A DNA stretch of 35,132 nucleotides from assembly GCA_964388235.1 (NCBI GenBank), contig CAYLXN010000006.1, positions 1 to 35,132 on the forward strand, in the 5' to 3' direction. This DNA comes from CAYLXN01 sp964388235. GTDB taxonomy: Bacteria; Patescibacteriota; Saccharimonadia; Saccharimonadales; Saccharimonadaceae. A program made the translations under genes and the position numbers. A model generated the notes under the pieces. That model was not told where the DNA came from, ran no database searches, and saw nothing but the letters and a program-made list of their open reading frames with translations. Position 1 is the first letter of the stretch; each line of letters opens with the position of its first letter. Below are positions 1 to 6,425 of the stretch, one piece after another.

Positions 1-128
1 TGAATCGGCTTACCAAGCATAAACACCAGCAAAAACCAGCGAAATAAATCGTCGTCACTTTCTAGCGGCTCTAGCCCAAAATCGGCTGGTCGGTGAACTG
101 GTCGTGGGCGTTTTTTTCTCTCAGTCAT
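1..128 (-). CDS. Partial gene, N-terminal 42 residues only
   Basis: The reading frame starts at the ATG at 128 and runs leftward out of the window, so only 42 residues are visible. The N-terminus is basic and proline-rich (MTERKKRPRPVHRPADF). An acidic patch and the segment LFRWFLLVFMLGKPI follow. That segment resembles the start of HhH-GPD/endonuclease III-like proteins in related genomes, but this is memory of a pattern and the catalytic part is absent. A TATAAT box lies six bases before the ATG, the same arrangement as ruvC and dut, which supports this start and suggests a leaderless mRNA. The existence of the gene is fairly secure; the function is not. Confidence 0.6.
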   Translation of the reverse strand, partial: MTERKKRPRPVHRPADFGLEPLESDDDLFRWFLLVFMLGKPI

Positions 129-134
129 AGCTGC

Positions 135-140
135 ATTATA
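135..140 (-). promoter_or_regulatory. -10 box of the leftward partial gene
   Basis: TATAAT on the minus strand ends six bases before the ATG at 128, so transcription should begin at or next to the start codon. No good -35 is seen. Confidence 0.55.
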
Positions 141-272
141 TATGATTTTGGCATAAAAGCATGGCTTTGTAGCCCTTCTCTGCAAATCATCTCTAAAGGC
201 CAAAAAAATACCGAATGGAAAGACTATTATAAAAAGTCACTAGAGAGATTTCTCGAAGACGAACTTTATTAG
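141..272 (+). pseudogene. 3' remnant of a rightward gene
   Basis: A frame ending in TAG at 270-272 reads as a plausible protein C-terminus (NTEWKDYYKKSLERFLEDEL then Y and stop), rich in charged residues and apparently helical. No ATG lies in this frame. Its upstream part runs antisense into the leftward partial gene, so the 5' end seems lost. A strong rightward terminator follows directly at 284-312, as expected for a real gene end. I read it as the tail of a gene truncated by a rearrangement. The family is not recognised and the left boundary is approximate. Confidence 0.35.
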
Positions 273-283
273 CTTTCCAAACC

Positions 284-317
284 AAATGCGGCTAAAATAA
301 CTAGCCGCATTTTTTAT
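284..317 (+). terminator. Rho-independent terminator
   Basis: Perfect 11-bp stem AAATGCGGCTA / TAGCCGCATTT with a 7-base loop, followed by TTTATTTT. The T-rich side makes it a rightward terminator, although no intact rightward gene precedes it. Confidence 0.85.
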
Positions 318-401
318 TTTTAAACTTTTTTATACAATTGAGATATATTCTATTCAATTTTTAAGCACTATTTTAAATCCGTCCCAGCAGCGTCGATTTT
401 G

Positions 402-686
402 ATGCGCGATTTTCAGGTCATCACTAATTACGATAGTTGCTACTTTGTAGCTGAATTTCAAGGCAAAACATATGTTATCCTTGAAGCTGACCACATCAGT
501 GAAGCAGAAAACTACTTGCGACAATTGCCAGAAAATTTGCAAGTAACTGGTAAAGGCTGACTGGTTCGCAAAGAATTTCAAAACTTAAACGATGACAAAA
601 TAATCAACCAAATCAATGACGATAATTTTGATCAAACTTCCATTCATAAAAATGAGATGCATTATGGCGTCATTGCTTGTAAATAA
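402..686 (+). pseudogene. Small ORF interrupted by an in-frame TGA
   Basis: From ATG 402 the frame codes 52 residues starting MRDFQVITNYDSCYFVAEF, reaches TGA at 558-560, then continues in the same frame for 41 more residues (LVRKEFQNLNDDKIINQIND and onward) to TAA at 684-686. Both halves have similar, protein-like composition, so this looks like one gene of about 94 residues with a nonsense codon, possibly from a TGG Trp codon. The frame is open upstream to 342 without a start codon, so the true 5' end is unclear. TGA is used as a stop elsewhere in the window (acpS, 26721 methyltransferase), which argues against recoding. A sequencing error or readthrough remains possible. Family not recognised. 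Confidence 0.45.
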
Positions 687-694
687 TCTTTAGT

Positions 695-1165
695 TTATCG
701 GCTCATCAACTGATGTGTGATGGCGGCAGCCAGAGCGTCGGCGGCGTCGTCAGGCTTGGGGATTTGATTTAAGCCAAGTTGCATTTTAACCATCTCCTGC
801 ATTTGCCTCTTGTCCGCTCGACCATAGCCAGTCAGCGTCATTTTGATTTGCAGTGGTGTGTATTCGGCAATTTCCAGCTTGGCTAATTTACCAGTCAACA
901 TCGCCACCCCGCGGGCATGCGCCACACTTATGCCAGTGGTGATATTTTTCGCAAAATAAAGCTTTTCAATACTCATCGAATCAGGCTTAGTTTCATCAAT
1001 AATTTGATTCAAACTCAAAAATATATCTTCCAGCCGATCAGCCAGCGGTGTATGAGCTGGGGTGGTGATAATTCCTGCAGTGACCATCTTCGGTTTGCCA
1101 GCTTTGACCTCAATCACCCCAAAACCCATTCGACCAGTTCCTGGATCAATTCCTAAAATTCGCAT
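695..1165 (-). CDS. ruvC: Crossover junction endodeoxyribonuclease RuvC
   Basis: RuvC is the dimeric endonuclease that resolves Holliday junctions by paired nicks, normally with the RuvAB branch-migration motor. The 156-residue length fits the family. The acidic active site is visible: D7 in LGIDPGTGRMGFG, E67 in SIEKLYF, and the C-terminal D139/D140 and D143 in KPDDAADAL. The segment TGYGRADKRQMQ matches the conserved DNA-contact region. ruvA and ruvB are not in this window. The gene is divergent from dut, and only 47 bp separate the two start codons. TGC-TATAAT ends six bases before the ATG, so the mRNA is probably leaderless and the start is well supported. Confidence 0.95.
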   Translation of the reverse strand: MRILGIDPGTGRMGFGVIEVKAGKPKMVTAGIITTPAHTPLADRLEDIFLSLNQIIDETKPDSMSIEKLYFAKNITTGISVAHARGVAMLTGKLAKLEIAEYTPLQIKMTLTGYGRADKRQMQEMVKMQLGLNQIPKPDDAADALAAAITHQLMSR

Positions 1166-1171
1166 ATTTTG

Positions 1172-1180
1172 ATTATAGCA
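1172..1180 (-). promoter_or_regulatory. Extended -10 promoter of ruvC
   Basis: Minus-strand TGC-TATAAT, six bases before the ruvC ATG. No clear -35. It is the mirror image of the dut box at 1198-1206, so the two face away from each other 17 bp apart. Confidence 0.7.
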
Positions 1181-1197
1181 CCTATAGCTTACGTGTC

Positions 1198-1206
1198 TGC
1201 TATAAT
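1198..1206 (+). promoter_or_regulatory. Extended -10 promoter of dut
   Basis: TGC-TATAAT followed by six bases and then the ATG at 1213, implying a leaderless mRNA. Confidence 0.7.
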
Positions 1207-1212
1207 GAAATT

Positions 1213-1650
1213 ATGAATTTAGAAATAAAAGTAAAATATTTAGATAAAAATATGCCAAAATTAGGCTTTATCGACGGTGACAAATCCGACTGGATTGACT
1301 TGATATGCCTTGAGGATATTAAAATTGCTAAAGATGAATTTAAATTAATCAATTTAGGCGTAATTATCAAAGTACCAGATGGGTATGAATCACACCTCGT
1401 ACCTCGCAGTTCAACTTTTAAAAAATACGGTTTACTGCAAACCAACTCCATGGGAGTAATCGACAACACCTATTCTGGCAAAAACGATATTTGGCACGCA
1501 CCAGCACTAGCGACCCGTGATGTCAAAATTCCAAAATTTACCCGCCTGTTTCAGTTCCGGATTGTCAAGCAAATGCCAACCATAAAAATCACTGAAGTCG
1601 ACGAAGTGTCTGACGCTAGCCGCGGCGGCTTCGGCTCAACCGGTAATTAA
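1213..1650 (+). CDS. dut: dUTPase-family nucleotidohydrolase
   Basis: Trimeric dUTPases cleave dUTP to dUMP and pyrophosphate, which keeps uracil out of DNA and supplies dUMP for thymidylate. The five motifs are present in order in 145 residues: motif I DLIC (29-32), motif II PRSST (64-68), motif III GVIDNTYSG (81-89) with the likely catalytic D84, motif IV RLFQFR (111-116), and the P-loop-like motif V RGGFGSTG (137-144). Motif I ends in Cys rather than the common Ala, and motif II has SST for SSG, so a related dCTP deaminase/dUTPase member cannot be fully excluded. Motif V makes dUTPase the best call. The start follows TATAAT by six bases. Confidence 0.88.
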   Translation: MNLEIKVKYLDKNMPKLGFIDGDKSDWIDLICLEDIKIAKDEFKLINLGVIIKVPDGYESHLVPRSSTFKKYGLLQTNSMGVIDNTYSGKNDIWHAPALATRDVKIPKFTRLFQFRIVKQMPTIKITEVDEVSDASRGGFGSTGN

Positions 1651-1684
1651 CACAACGCTTGGCTGTCAATTGACCCAGTCGGTC

Positions 1685-1693
1685 TGTTATAAT
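1685..1693 (+). promoter_or_regulatory. Extended -10 promoter of the peroxiredoxin gene
   Basis: TGT-TATAAT about 42 bases before the ATG at 1736. Unlike its neighbours this gene has a leader of about 35 nt with a clear Shine-Dalgarno (AAGAAAGGAAGA). Confidence 0.65.
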
Positions 1694-1735
1694 TAAACAT
1701 ACAAAATAGTTAAAACTAACAAGAAAGGAAGAAAT

Positions 1736-2464
1736 ATGACTTGTGAACATAATCAAAATGGCGGATGCGCCAACTGTCCTTTGCACAATGGAGGCTTCAA
1801 GCCTGTCAGTCTGCCAATGATCGGCGACCCAGCACCTAGCTTCAAGGCGGTCACCACCAATGGCGAAATTAATTTCCCAGAGGATTACAAAGGTAAATGG
1901 GCGATTTTATTCAGCCACCCAGCTGATTTTACGCCAGTTTGTAGCACCGAATTCATGACCTTCGCGTCGATGCAAGATGAATTTGCAGCGCTTAACACTG
2001 AACTGATTGGGCTGTCGGTGGACGGACTTCAATCTCACATTGCTTGGATTCGTAGCATCGAACAGTTGAAATTCCGCAATATCGACAAGCCAGAAGTTAA
2101 ATTCCCAGTGATCGTCGACATTTCGATGGAAGTGTCCAAAAAATACGGCATGATTCAACCAAATCAGTCGACCACAGCCGCAGTTCGAGCGGTGTTTATT
2201 GTCGATCCAGAAGGCATTATCCGAACGATTCTTTATTACCCAATGTCAACTGGCCGCAATTTCCAGGAAATCAAGCGAATTATTCAAGCGCTTCAGAAAA
2301 CCGACAAAGATGGCACCCCAACCCCAGCTGATTGGCAACCAGGTGAGCCAGGAATCATTCCGCCATCACAGACCACTGCTCAGGCCAAGGAAGTTCACGA
2401 CGCCAAAGGCAAAGATTCACGAGATATCAAAGATTGGTATCTAGTGTTCGAGGACAAGATTTAA
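1736..2464 (+). CDS. Peroxiredoxin, Prx6/AhpC-type, with Cys-rich N-terminus
   Basis: Thiol peroxidase that reduces hydrogen peroxide and organic hydroperoxides in the cytoplasm. The peroxidatic cysteine is C69 in the signature FTPVCSTEF. The downstream VRAVFIVDPEG holds the conserved Arg, and the C-terminal dimer arm ending in WYLVFEDKI is of the Prx6 type. The 242-residue length is about 20 more than a typical 1-Cys enzyme. The excess is an N-terminal extension with C3, C11, C14 and nearby His residues, which could bind a metal or provide resolving cysteines. It is monocistronic, with its own extended -10 promoter, a Shine-Dalgarno 5' of the ATG and a strong terminator after it. Confidence 0.92.
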   Translation: MTCEHNQNGGCANCPLHNGGFKPVSLPMIGDPAPSFKAVTTNGEINFPEDYKGKWAILFSHPADFTPVCSTEFMTFASMQDEFAALNTELIGLSVDGLQSHIAWIRSIEQLKFRNIDKPEVKFPVIVDISMEVSKKYGMIQPNQSTTAAVRAVFIVDPEGIIRTILYYPMSTGRNFQEIKRIIQALQKTDKDGTPTPADWQPGEPGIIPPSQTTAQAKEVHDAKGKDSRDIKDWYLVFEDKI

Positions 2465-2483
2465 GTTAAAAATCAAAAATCGT

Positions 2484-2517
2484 AAAACTCCACTCACTGA
2501 AGTGGAGTTTTATTTTT
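2484..2517 (+). terminator. Terminator of the peroxiredoxin gene
   Basis: Perfect 11-bp stem AAAACTCCACT / AGTGGAGTTTT with a 6-base loop, followed by ATTTTT. Confidence 0.9.
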
Positions 2518-2529
2518 GCTAAATAATTA

Positions 2530-2538
2530 TGCTATAAT
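2530..2538 (+). promoter_or_regulatory. Extended -10 promoter of the HD phosphohydrolase gene
   Basis: TGC-TATAAT ends seven bases before the ATG at 2546. This rules out the ATG at 2516, which lies upstream of the promoter and inside the preceding terminator region. Confidence 0.7.
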
Positions 2539-2545
2539 CACAATA

Positions 2546-3277
2546 ATGACCAATCAACAGGTGTTTCTAAGCTATACAAATCAATTTGACTTGAACCATC
2601 CCCGAATTAAGCTTAAAATTGACCACTCGCTTCGGGTTATGGAGCTAGCAAAACAATTAGCGAGTGATTTAGGCTTAGATGAAGATGGAGTTTTGTTAGC
2701 GGAAGAGATTGGCCTGCTACACGATATCGGGCGGTTTGAGCAAGTCAAAAAATTTGCCCAAGATGACGATGCTTTTGGTAAGGATATGCTTTGGGATCAT
2801 GGTGATAATGGCGCGCGGCTACTGTTTGATTTGGGATTAATTAAGCAATTTAAAAACATTTCGCCCAGCCACTGGCCGATTATCGAAGCCGCGATCAAAA
2901 ATCACAATAAGCTAGACATCGAGGCGAGACTTGATCCGACAAATCTGCTTCATTGCCAAATTATTCGTGACGCCGATAAGCTGGACATCTTTCAAGCCTT
3001 GCTCGACGAGGAACATGAACGCAATTTTCAGCCCGAAGCAGTCAGTCAAGACTCGCGACGACGATTTTTTAAACAACAATTAATCACTCAAACCGACAAA
3101 GACCTCAATTGTTTGCGAACTCTGGCTTTTGTGTTTGACTTAAATTTTGATTTTAGCTTTGCTTATTTAAACAAACATCAGTTACTGACTAAACTTTTCG
3201 AAAATTCACCCAATCAAGACGAGCTGCGTGAATATTACCAATTTGCTCAAAATTTTGTTAACCAAAAAATCGCTTAA
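2546..3277 (+). CDS. HD-domain phosphohydrolase
   Basis: Metal-dependent HD-superfamily phosphohydrolase of unknown substrate; nucleotides or cyclic nucleotides are typical for the fold. The 243-residue protein shows the motifs in order: H27 in KIDHSLRV, the paired H59-D60 in GLLHDIGR, H85 in DHGDNGA, H120 in KNHNK, and D142/D144 in RDADKLD. No signal peptide or membrane segment is seen, so it should be cytoplasmic. The start was moved from the longest-frame ATG at 2516 to 2546 because TGC-TATAAT lies seven bases before the latter. It is monocistronic and ends in a strong terminator. Confidence 0.85.
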   Translation: MTNQQVFLSYTNQFDLNHPRIKLKIDHSLRVMELAKQLASDLGLDEDGVLLAEEIGLLHDIGRFEQVKKFAQDDDAFGKDMLWDHGDNGARLLFDLGLIKQFKNISPSHWPIIEAAIKNHNKLDIEARLDPTNLLHCQIIRDADKLDIFQALLDEEHERNFQPEAVSQDSRRRFFKQQLITQTDKDLNCLRTLAFVFDLNFDFSFAYLNKHQLLTKLFENSPNQDELREYYQFAQNFVNQKIA

Positions 3278-3296
3278 TAAAATAATCCTCTCAACC

Positions 3297-3326
3297 AAAA
3301 GACTTCCGCCGAAACGGAAGTCTTTT
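3297..3326 (+). terminator. Terminator of the HD phosphohydrolase gene
   Basis: 12-bp stem AAAAGACTTCCG / CGGAAGTCTTTT with loop CCGAAA. It is palindromic enough to act in both directions, so it may also help end leftward khpA transcripts. Confidence 0.88.
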
Positions 3327-3416
3327 AGACAAATAAGGCTCTCAACAAAATTTGATTTGTCGCTCGCATAGAGCACTTAACAACTCATAGTTCAAGTTGA
3401 TTTGAACTAATGTCTA

Positions 3417-3797
3417 TTATACATCAAGTTCTTCTAATTCTGCAAGCCCTTCTCGTGCGTTTTTGGTGATTTCGTCGTCGTTTTCCACAGGTTCAGCTTC
3501 TTGCTGGTCATTTTCTGGCTCTGAAGCTTGATGATTTTGGATTTCTGGTCGATCATTGTCGACAATTTTCAAATTGTAACGAGCATCGTTTTTAGTACCC
3601 AAAGCTCGCAACAAAGTGCGAATACTCTGCGCAGTTGCTCCACGCTTACCGATTACTCGACCCAAATCCTCTGGATCGACAGTTAAACTGAGTAGAACTC
3701 CCTTTTCATCAATTTGCCTCTCGACTTCGACTGATTCTGGATCGTTCACCAGATTTTTGACAATATATTCTACGAATTGCTGATCTATAGTTGACAT
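3417..3797 (-). CDS. khpA: KH-domain RNA-binding protein KhpA
   Basis: A small KH-domain protein of the KhpA family, which acts with KhpB in RNA binding linked to cell division and ribosome function in Gram-positives. The KH core lies in the first ~80 residues, with the GxxG loop in GRVIGKRGATAQSIRTLL (about 46-63). An acidic tail of ~45 residues (PENDQQEAEPVENDDE) extends beyond the usual 75-80 residue size. It follows rpsP as in most bacteria, but rimM and trmD do not follow, and a terminator plus a TATAAT separate it from rpsP. The Shine-Dalgarno GGAGGT is perfect but only three bases from the ATG. Confidence 0.9.
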   Translation of the reverse strand: MSTIDQQFVEYIVKNLVNDPESVEVERQIDEKGVLLSLTVDPEDLGRVIGKRGATAQSIRTLLRALGTKNDARYNLKIVDNDRPEIQNHQASEPENDQQEAEPVENDDEITKNAREGLAELEELDV

Positions 3798-3827
3798 GTG
3801 ACCTCCGTCTTTAGTATTAATATTACC

Positions 3828-3833
3828 ATTATA
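3828..3833 (-). promoter_or_regulatory. -10 box of khpA
   Basis: TATAAT on the minus strand, 30 bases before the khpA ATG and just past the rpsP terminator. It gives khpA its own transcript with a short leader carrying GGAGGT. Confidence 0.55.
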
Positions 3834-3846
3834 CTAACTTTTTCAG

Positions 3847-3882
3847 AAAAAACAAAAATCTCCATAAAAATATGAAGATTTT
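3847..3882 (-). terminator. Terminator of the rpmF-rpsP operon
   Basis: On the minus strand AAAATCT-t-CAT, loop of six, ATG-g-AGATTTT (10 Watson-Crick pairs plus a T-G pair), followed by a long T-rich run. It sits between rpsP and khpA. Confidence 0.82.
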
Positions 3883-3903
3883 GCTAACTTTTACTTTATC
3901 AAA

Positions 3904-4269
3904 TTACGCTTCGGCAGCTTCAGCTTCAGCTTCGGCTTCGGCTTCAGTTTCTTTTGGTTGATTGGCACGCAGCTTATCTGGATTTTTAATCGCTTGCTTC
4001 TGATCAGTTCGAGCTTTGATTGCCCATTTTGGCATTTTGATGTCAGATTTTTCTAAAATCTTGACTACACGCTCGCTTGGCTGTGCTCCGTTATCTAGAT
4101 ATTGCTGAAGTTTTTCTGCTTGAATTTGCAGTTCCTTGGTGTGAGGATTGTAAGTGCCTACACGCTCTACTAATTTTTCACTTTGTGGGTGACGTCTGGA
4201 ATCCTGAACTATCAGTCGATAAACGGGATCACCTTTACGACCTATCCGCTGTAAACGAATTGCTAACAT
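3904..4269 (-). CDS. rpsP: Small ribosomal subunit protein bS16
   Basis: Structural protein of the 30S subunit, needed for 16S rRNA folding. The N-terminal sequence MLAIRLQRIGRKGDPVYRL and the following VGTYNP are diagnostic. At 121 residues it is longer than the usual 80-90. The excess is a lysine-rich segment plus an Ala-Glu tail (EAEAEAEAEAAEA) encoded by a GCTTCG/GCTTCA-like hexamer repeat. It is the last gene of the rpmF-nusB-nudix-rnc-rpsP transcript; 45 bp separate it from rnc, with an AAAGGGA ribosome site about 11 bases before the ATG. A terminator follows. Confidence 0.95.
   Translation of the reverse strand: MLAIRLQRIGRKGDPVYRLIVQDSRRHPQSEKLVERVGTYNPHTKELQIQAEKLQQYLDNGAQPSERVVKILEKSDIKMPKWAIKARTDQKQAIKNPDKLRANQPKETEAEAEAEAEAAEA
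3906..3950. repeat. Hexamer-like repeat coding the bS16 Glu-Ala tail
   Basis: Seven to eight imperfect copies of GCTTCG/GCTTCA on the plus strand, read as alternating Ala and Glu codons from the minus strand. This is slippage-prone and likely variable between strains. Confidence 0.75.
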
Positions 4270-4314
4270 ATTTTGTTTTTCCCTTTCGGTTATTATTCTT
4301 AATCGATTTACAGT

Positions 4315-5064
4315 TTACATTGTTTTTGAAGTTTCGTCAACCCCCTGTTTGACTGTCTTCTTTTTATAAATCGATACGCCGACCTTTGCGGCCTCTTGTT
4401 CAGCCGCATGTTTACTCGAGCCGCTACCTTTACTAATCAGATTTTTGCCGCTGTAAAGTCCAACCGTAAACACCTTATCATGATCTGGGCCCGACTCATC
4501 AATCACTTGATAATTCGGGGTCAGGTTGTCGTGCTTTTGGATCAATTCCTGAACATAAGATTTTGGATCTCGCCAAGATTCATCTTCGATAATTTGCTCA
4601 AGATTAACCAGAATATTATCTTCAATAAACTTTTTAGCCTGATCATAGCCGCGCTCTAGATAAATTGCTCCAGTTACCGCCTCAAAAGCATTAGCCAAAA
4701 TTTGTTGCCTTGCTCGATCGCTGCCCTGTTTCTCACCACGGCTCATCCTGACCAGCGGCTCATAGCCAAGATTAATCCCAGCTTGACCGATACTCTCAGT
4801 CCGAACCAGCGCTGAGCGCCAAGCCGTCAAAATCCCCTCTGGCTGGTTATAATTTCGATACAAATGATCAGTCACTACCAATTCCAACACCGCGTCACCC
4901 AAAAACTCCAGCCGCTCATTATGAATACTGGTACTTTTGCGATGCTCGTTGACATAGCTACGGTGAGTCAACGCGTTAATCAGTAAATTGATATCCTGAA
5001 ATTCAAAACCTAATTTTTGACTGGCAAACTCTTGATATGGAGCTTGATTTACACCTTTATTCAT
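4315..5064 (-). CDS. rnc: Ribonuclease III
   Basis: Double-strand-specific endoribonuclease for rRNA precursor and mRNA processing. The 249-residue protein has the catalytic domain with signature NERLEFLGD at 49-57 (E50, E53, D57) and a second motif LANAFEAVTGAIYL with E128, followed by a double-stranded RNA-binding domain (about 160-235). The position usually filled by Asp in the second motif (E. coli D114 equivalent) is Asn125 here; the codon is AAT. The start follows the nudix stop by one base, with GGAAGG as ribosome site, so translation is coupled. It lies in the rpmF operon, upstream of rpsP. Confidence 0.95.
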   Translation of the reverse strand: MNKGVNQAPYQEFASQKLGFEFQDINLLINALTHRSYVNEHRKSTSIHNERLEFLGDAVLELVVTDHLYRNYNQPEGILTAWRSALVRTESIGQAGINLGYEPLVRMSRGEKQGSDRARQQILANAFEAVTGAIYLERGYDQAKKFIEDNILVNLEQIIEDESWRDPKSYVQELIQKHDNLTPNYQVIDESGPDHDKVFTVGLYSGKNLISKGSGSSKHAAEQEAAKVGVSIYKKKTVKQGVDETSKTM

Positions 5065-5065
5065 C

Positions 5066-5587
5066 TTAATAACCTTCCGTTCTGATTCGCCGCCGAGCTA
5101 AGAGCATTAATTTAGAAATATCTTCATATTCGATAACCTCCAAAGCTTCAGCAAAATCGAACCACTTAATACCATTCATCCAATCTTCTTTTGTAATATC
5201 ATCAGTATCGCCCAGCGCCTTAACCAAATAAACCTGTGTAGTCATCAAGACTAGCTTATCTTGTCGGCGATAGCGAAAATCAATTTTTCCCAGCCAACCC
5301 AACGCCTCAACTTCTTTCAAGCCAGCCTCTTCACCAATTTCACGAACAGCCGTCTCCTTGGCGGTCTCACCCGGCTCGATGTGGCCTTTAGGAATAGTCC
5401 AGCGGTCCTTAGCATCCTGGATTAACAAAATATCGATTTCATTATGATCATTATGCCGAAAAATCACCCCGCCAGCGGTTGGTTCGCGAACGATTTCTTG
5501 AATCGCTGGCTTGTGGCCTTTAACGCTTCTATTTGAATGATGTTTTCTAGTCTTCGGCTTGGTTATCTTGCTCTTGATTGGTTTCAT
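5066..5587 (-). CDS. NUDIX hydrolase
   Basis: Hydrolase of a nucleoside diphosphate linked to another moiety; the exact substrate is not predictable. The complete Nudix box is visible: GHIEPGETAKETAVREIGEE followed by AGL. The bis-phosphate-type spacing gives some resemblance to diadenosine polyphosphate or MutT-like enzymes. The N-terminus is a lysine/arginine-rich tail of about 30 residues (KPIKSKITKPKTRKHHSNR), possibly RNA-binding. The longest frame starts at a TTG at 5605; I prefer ATG 5587 because GAGGAGAG sits six bases before it, giving 173 residues. It overlaps the nusB end by 41 bases and abuts rnc, so it is translationally coupled on both sides. Confidence 0.9.
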   Translation of the reverse strand: MKPIKSKITKPKTRKHHSNRSVKGHKPAIQEIVREPTAGGVIFRHNDHNEIDILLIQDAKDRWTIPKGHIEPGETAKETAVREIGEEAGLKEVEALGWLGKIDFRYRRQDKLVLMTTQVYLVKALGDTDDITKEDWMNGIKWFDFAEALEVIEYEDISKLMLLARRRIRTEGY

Positions 5588-6026
5588 CTGAACTCTCCTC
5601 GACAAGCGATTTATAAGCCGTGCCTAAAACACCGTTTATAAATTTGCTTGAGTTATCAGAACCAAAGGCTTTTGCGAGCTCAACCGCTTCATTAATGGCA
5701 ACTTTTGGCGGCACTGTTTTGCCCATAAATACCAATTCAAAAAGCCCCATTCGCAAAATATTGCGATCAATTCGAGCAATTTGTTTAATCGGCCACTCAG
5801 GTGCTAGCGGCTGAAGCAATTCATCAAGTTTCTCCTCAGTTTTCAAGATACCGCCTGCTAGTGTATGGACAAATTCAAGATCACCAATCACGTCAACATA
5901 GCGACTGAGATTTCGTTGTAAAATTTGATCAGCATCGGCCTCAACATCCTTACTATCACGCCGCAATTCATATTCATACAACGTCTGTAAAGTTACAATT
6001 CTTCCTAAATGTCGATTTGATGCCAT
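5547..6026 (-). CDS. nusB: Transcription antitermination protein NusB
   Basis: NusB pairs with ribosomal protein S10 at boxA and supports antitermination on rRNA operons. The 159-residue helical protein has the expected start (RHLGRIVTLQTLYEYELRRD), the central ARIDRNILRMGLFEL segment and VPPKVAINEAVELAKAFG followed by SSKFINGVLG. The acidic, Gln/Glu-rich C-terminus (about 145-159) is encoded in the overlap with the NUDIX gene. It is the second gene of the rpmF transcript, 47 bp after rpmF. AAAGGG lies immediately before the ATG, which is close for a Shine-Dalgarno, so initiation may be weak or coupled. Confidence 0.95.
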   Translation of the reverse strand: MASNRHLGRIVTLQTLYEYELRRDSKDVEADADQILQRNLSRYVDVIGDLEFVHTLAGGILKTEEKLDELLQPLAPEWPIKQIARIDRNILRMGLFELVFMGKTVPPKVAINEAVELAKAFGSDNSSKFINGVLGTAYKSLVEESSDETNQEQDNQAED

Positions 6027-6073
6027 CCCTTTGATTCTTTCTCTTTTTGTAAGTACTATTTTAATATAAAATT

Positions 6074-6250
6074 TTAGCTTTTAGCTTTGTTGGCTTTTAG
6101 CTGATCCGTATTCTTCTTGCCGAATTCTTTACGGGTGGTAAAAGCTTTAACTGGCGAAGTTTTATTGACACGCCTTGCTAAATTAAGTGTCAAGTGACTG
6201 CGTCGCAATCCAGTTTTTCTTGGGCTAGTTTGTTTCTTTGGTTGGGCCAT
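6074..6250 (-). CDS. rpmF: Large ribosomal subunit protein bL32
   Basis: A 58-residue basic protein of the 50S subunit, first gene of the operon with nusB, nudix, rnc and rpsP. The N-terminus MAQPKKQTSPRKTGLRRSH is characteristic of bL32. The four zinc-ligand cysteines of many bL32 proteins are absent (no Cys at all), so this is the zinc-independent form. The remainder (LNLARRVNKTSPVKAFTTRK) resembles Saccharibacteria bL32 as I remember it. An AGAGGGA ribosome site precedes the ATG, and a near-consensus promoter lies 43 bases upstream. The gene is short enough to be missed by length-filtered gene finders. Confidence 0.92.
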   Translation of the reverse strand: MAQPKKQTSPRKTGLRRSHLTLNLARRVNKTSPVKAFTTRKEFGKKNTDQLKANKAKS

Positions 6251-6292
6251 GTTCCCTCTTTAACTATTATGGTTAATATTAAATTCTTATTA

Positions 6293-6321
6293 ATTATACT
6301 GGGTTTAGATACTTTTTTCAA
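6293..6321 (-). promoter_or_regulatory. Promoter of the rpmF operon
   Basis: Minus strand TTGAAA, 17 bases, TATAAT. The 5' leader is about 37 nt with a Shine-Dalgarno. It is divergent from the promoter at 6358-6386. Confidence 0.8.
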
Positions 6322-6357
6322 GTTTTAGCCAAAAAATTATTTATTACCACAATCAGT

Positions 6358-6386
6358 TTGACTTTAGCCGATCATTATTCTACAAT
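6358..6386 (+). promoter_or_regulatory. Promoter of the SH3-like membrane protein gene
   Basis: TTGACT, 17 bases, TACAAT, giving a leader of about 33 nt that contains AAGGAGAG before the ATG at 6426. Confidence 0.75.
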
Positions 6387-6425
6387 AAAATTATTAACTT
6401 AAGTTTTTATCTAAGGAGAGAAATT

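Noticed and set aside
558..560. TGA recoded as Gly or Trp
   Set aside because: acpS and the 26721 methyltransferase end in TGA, so the standard code is simpler; a mutated gene is preferred.
2516..2545. Upstream ATG for the HD phosphohydrolase
   Set aside because: The TATAAT box lies between this ATG and 2546, so it would not be in the mRNA.
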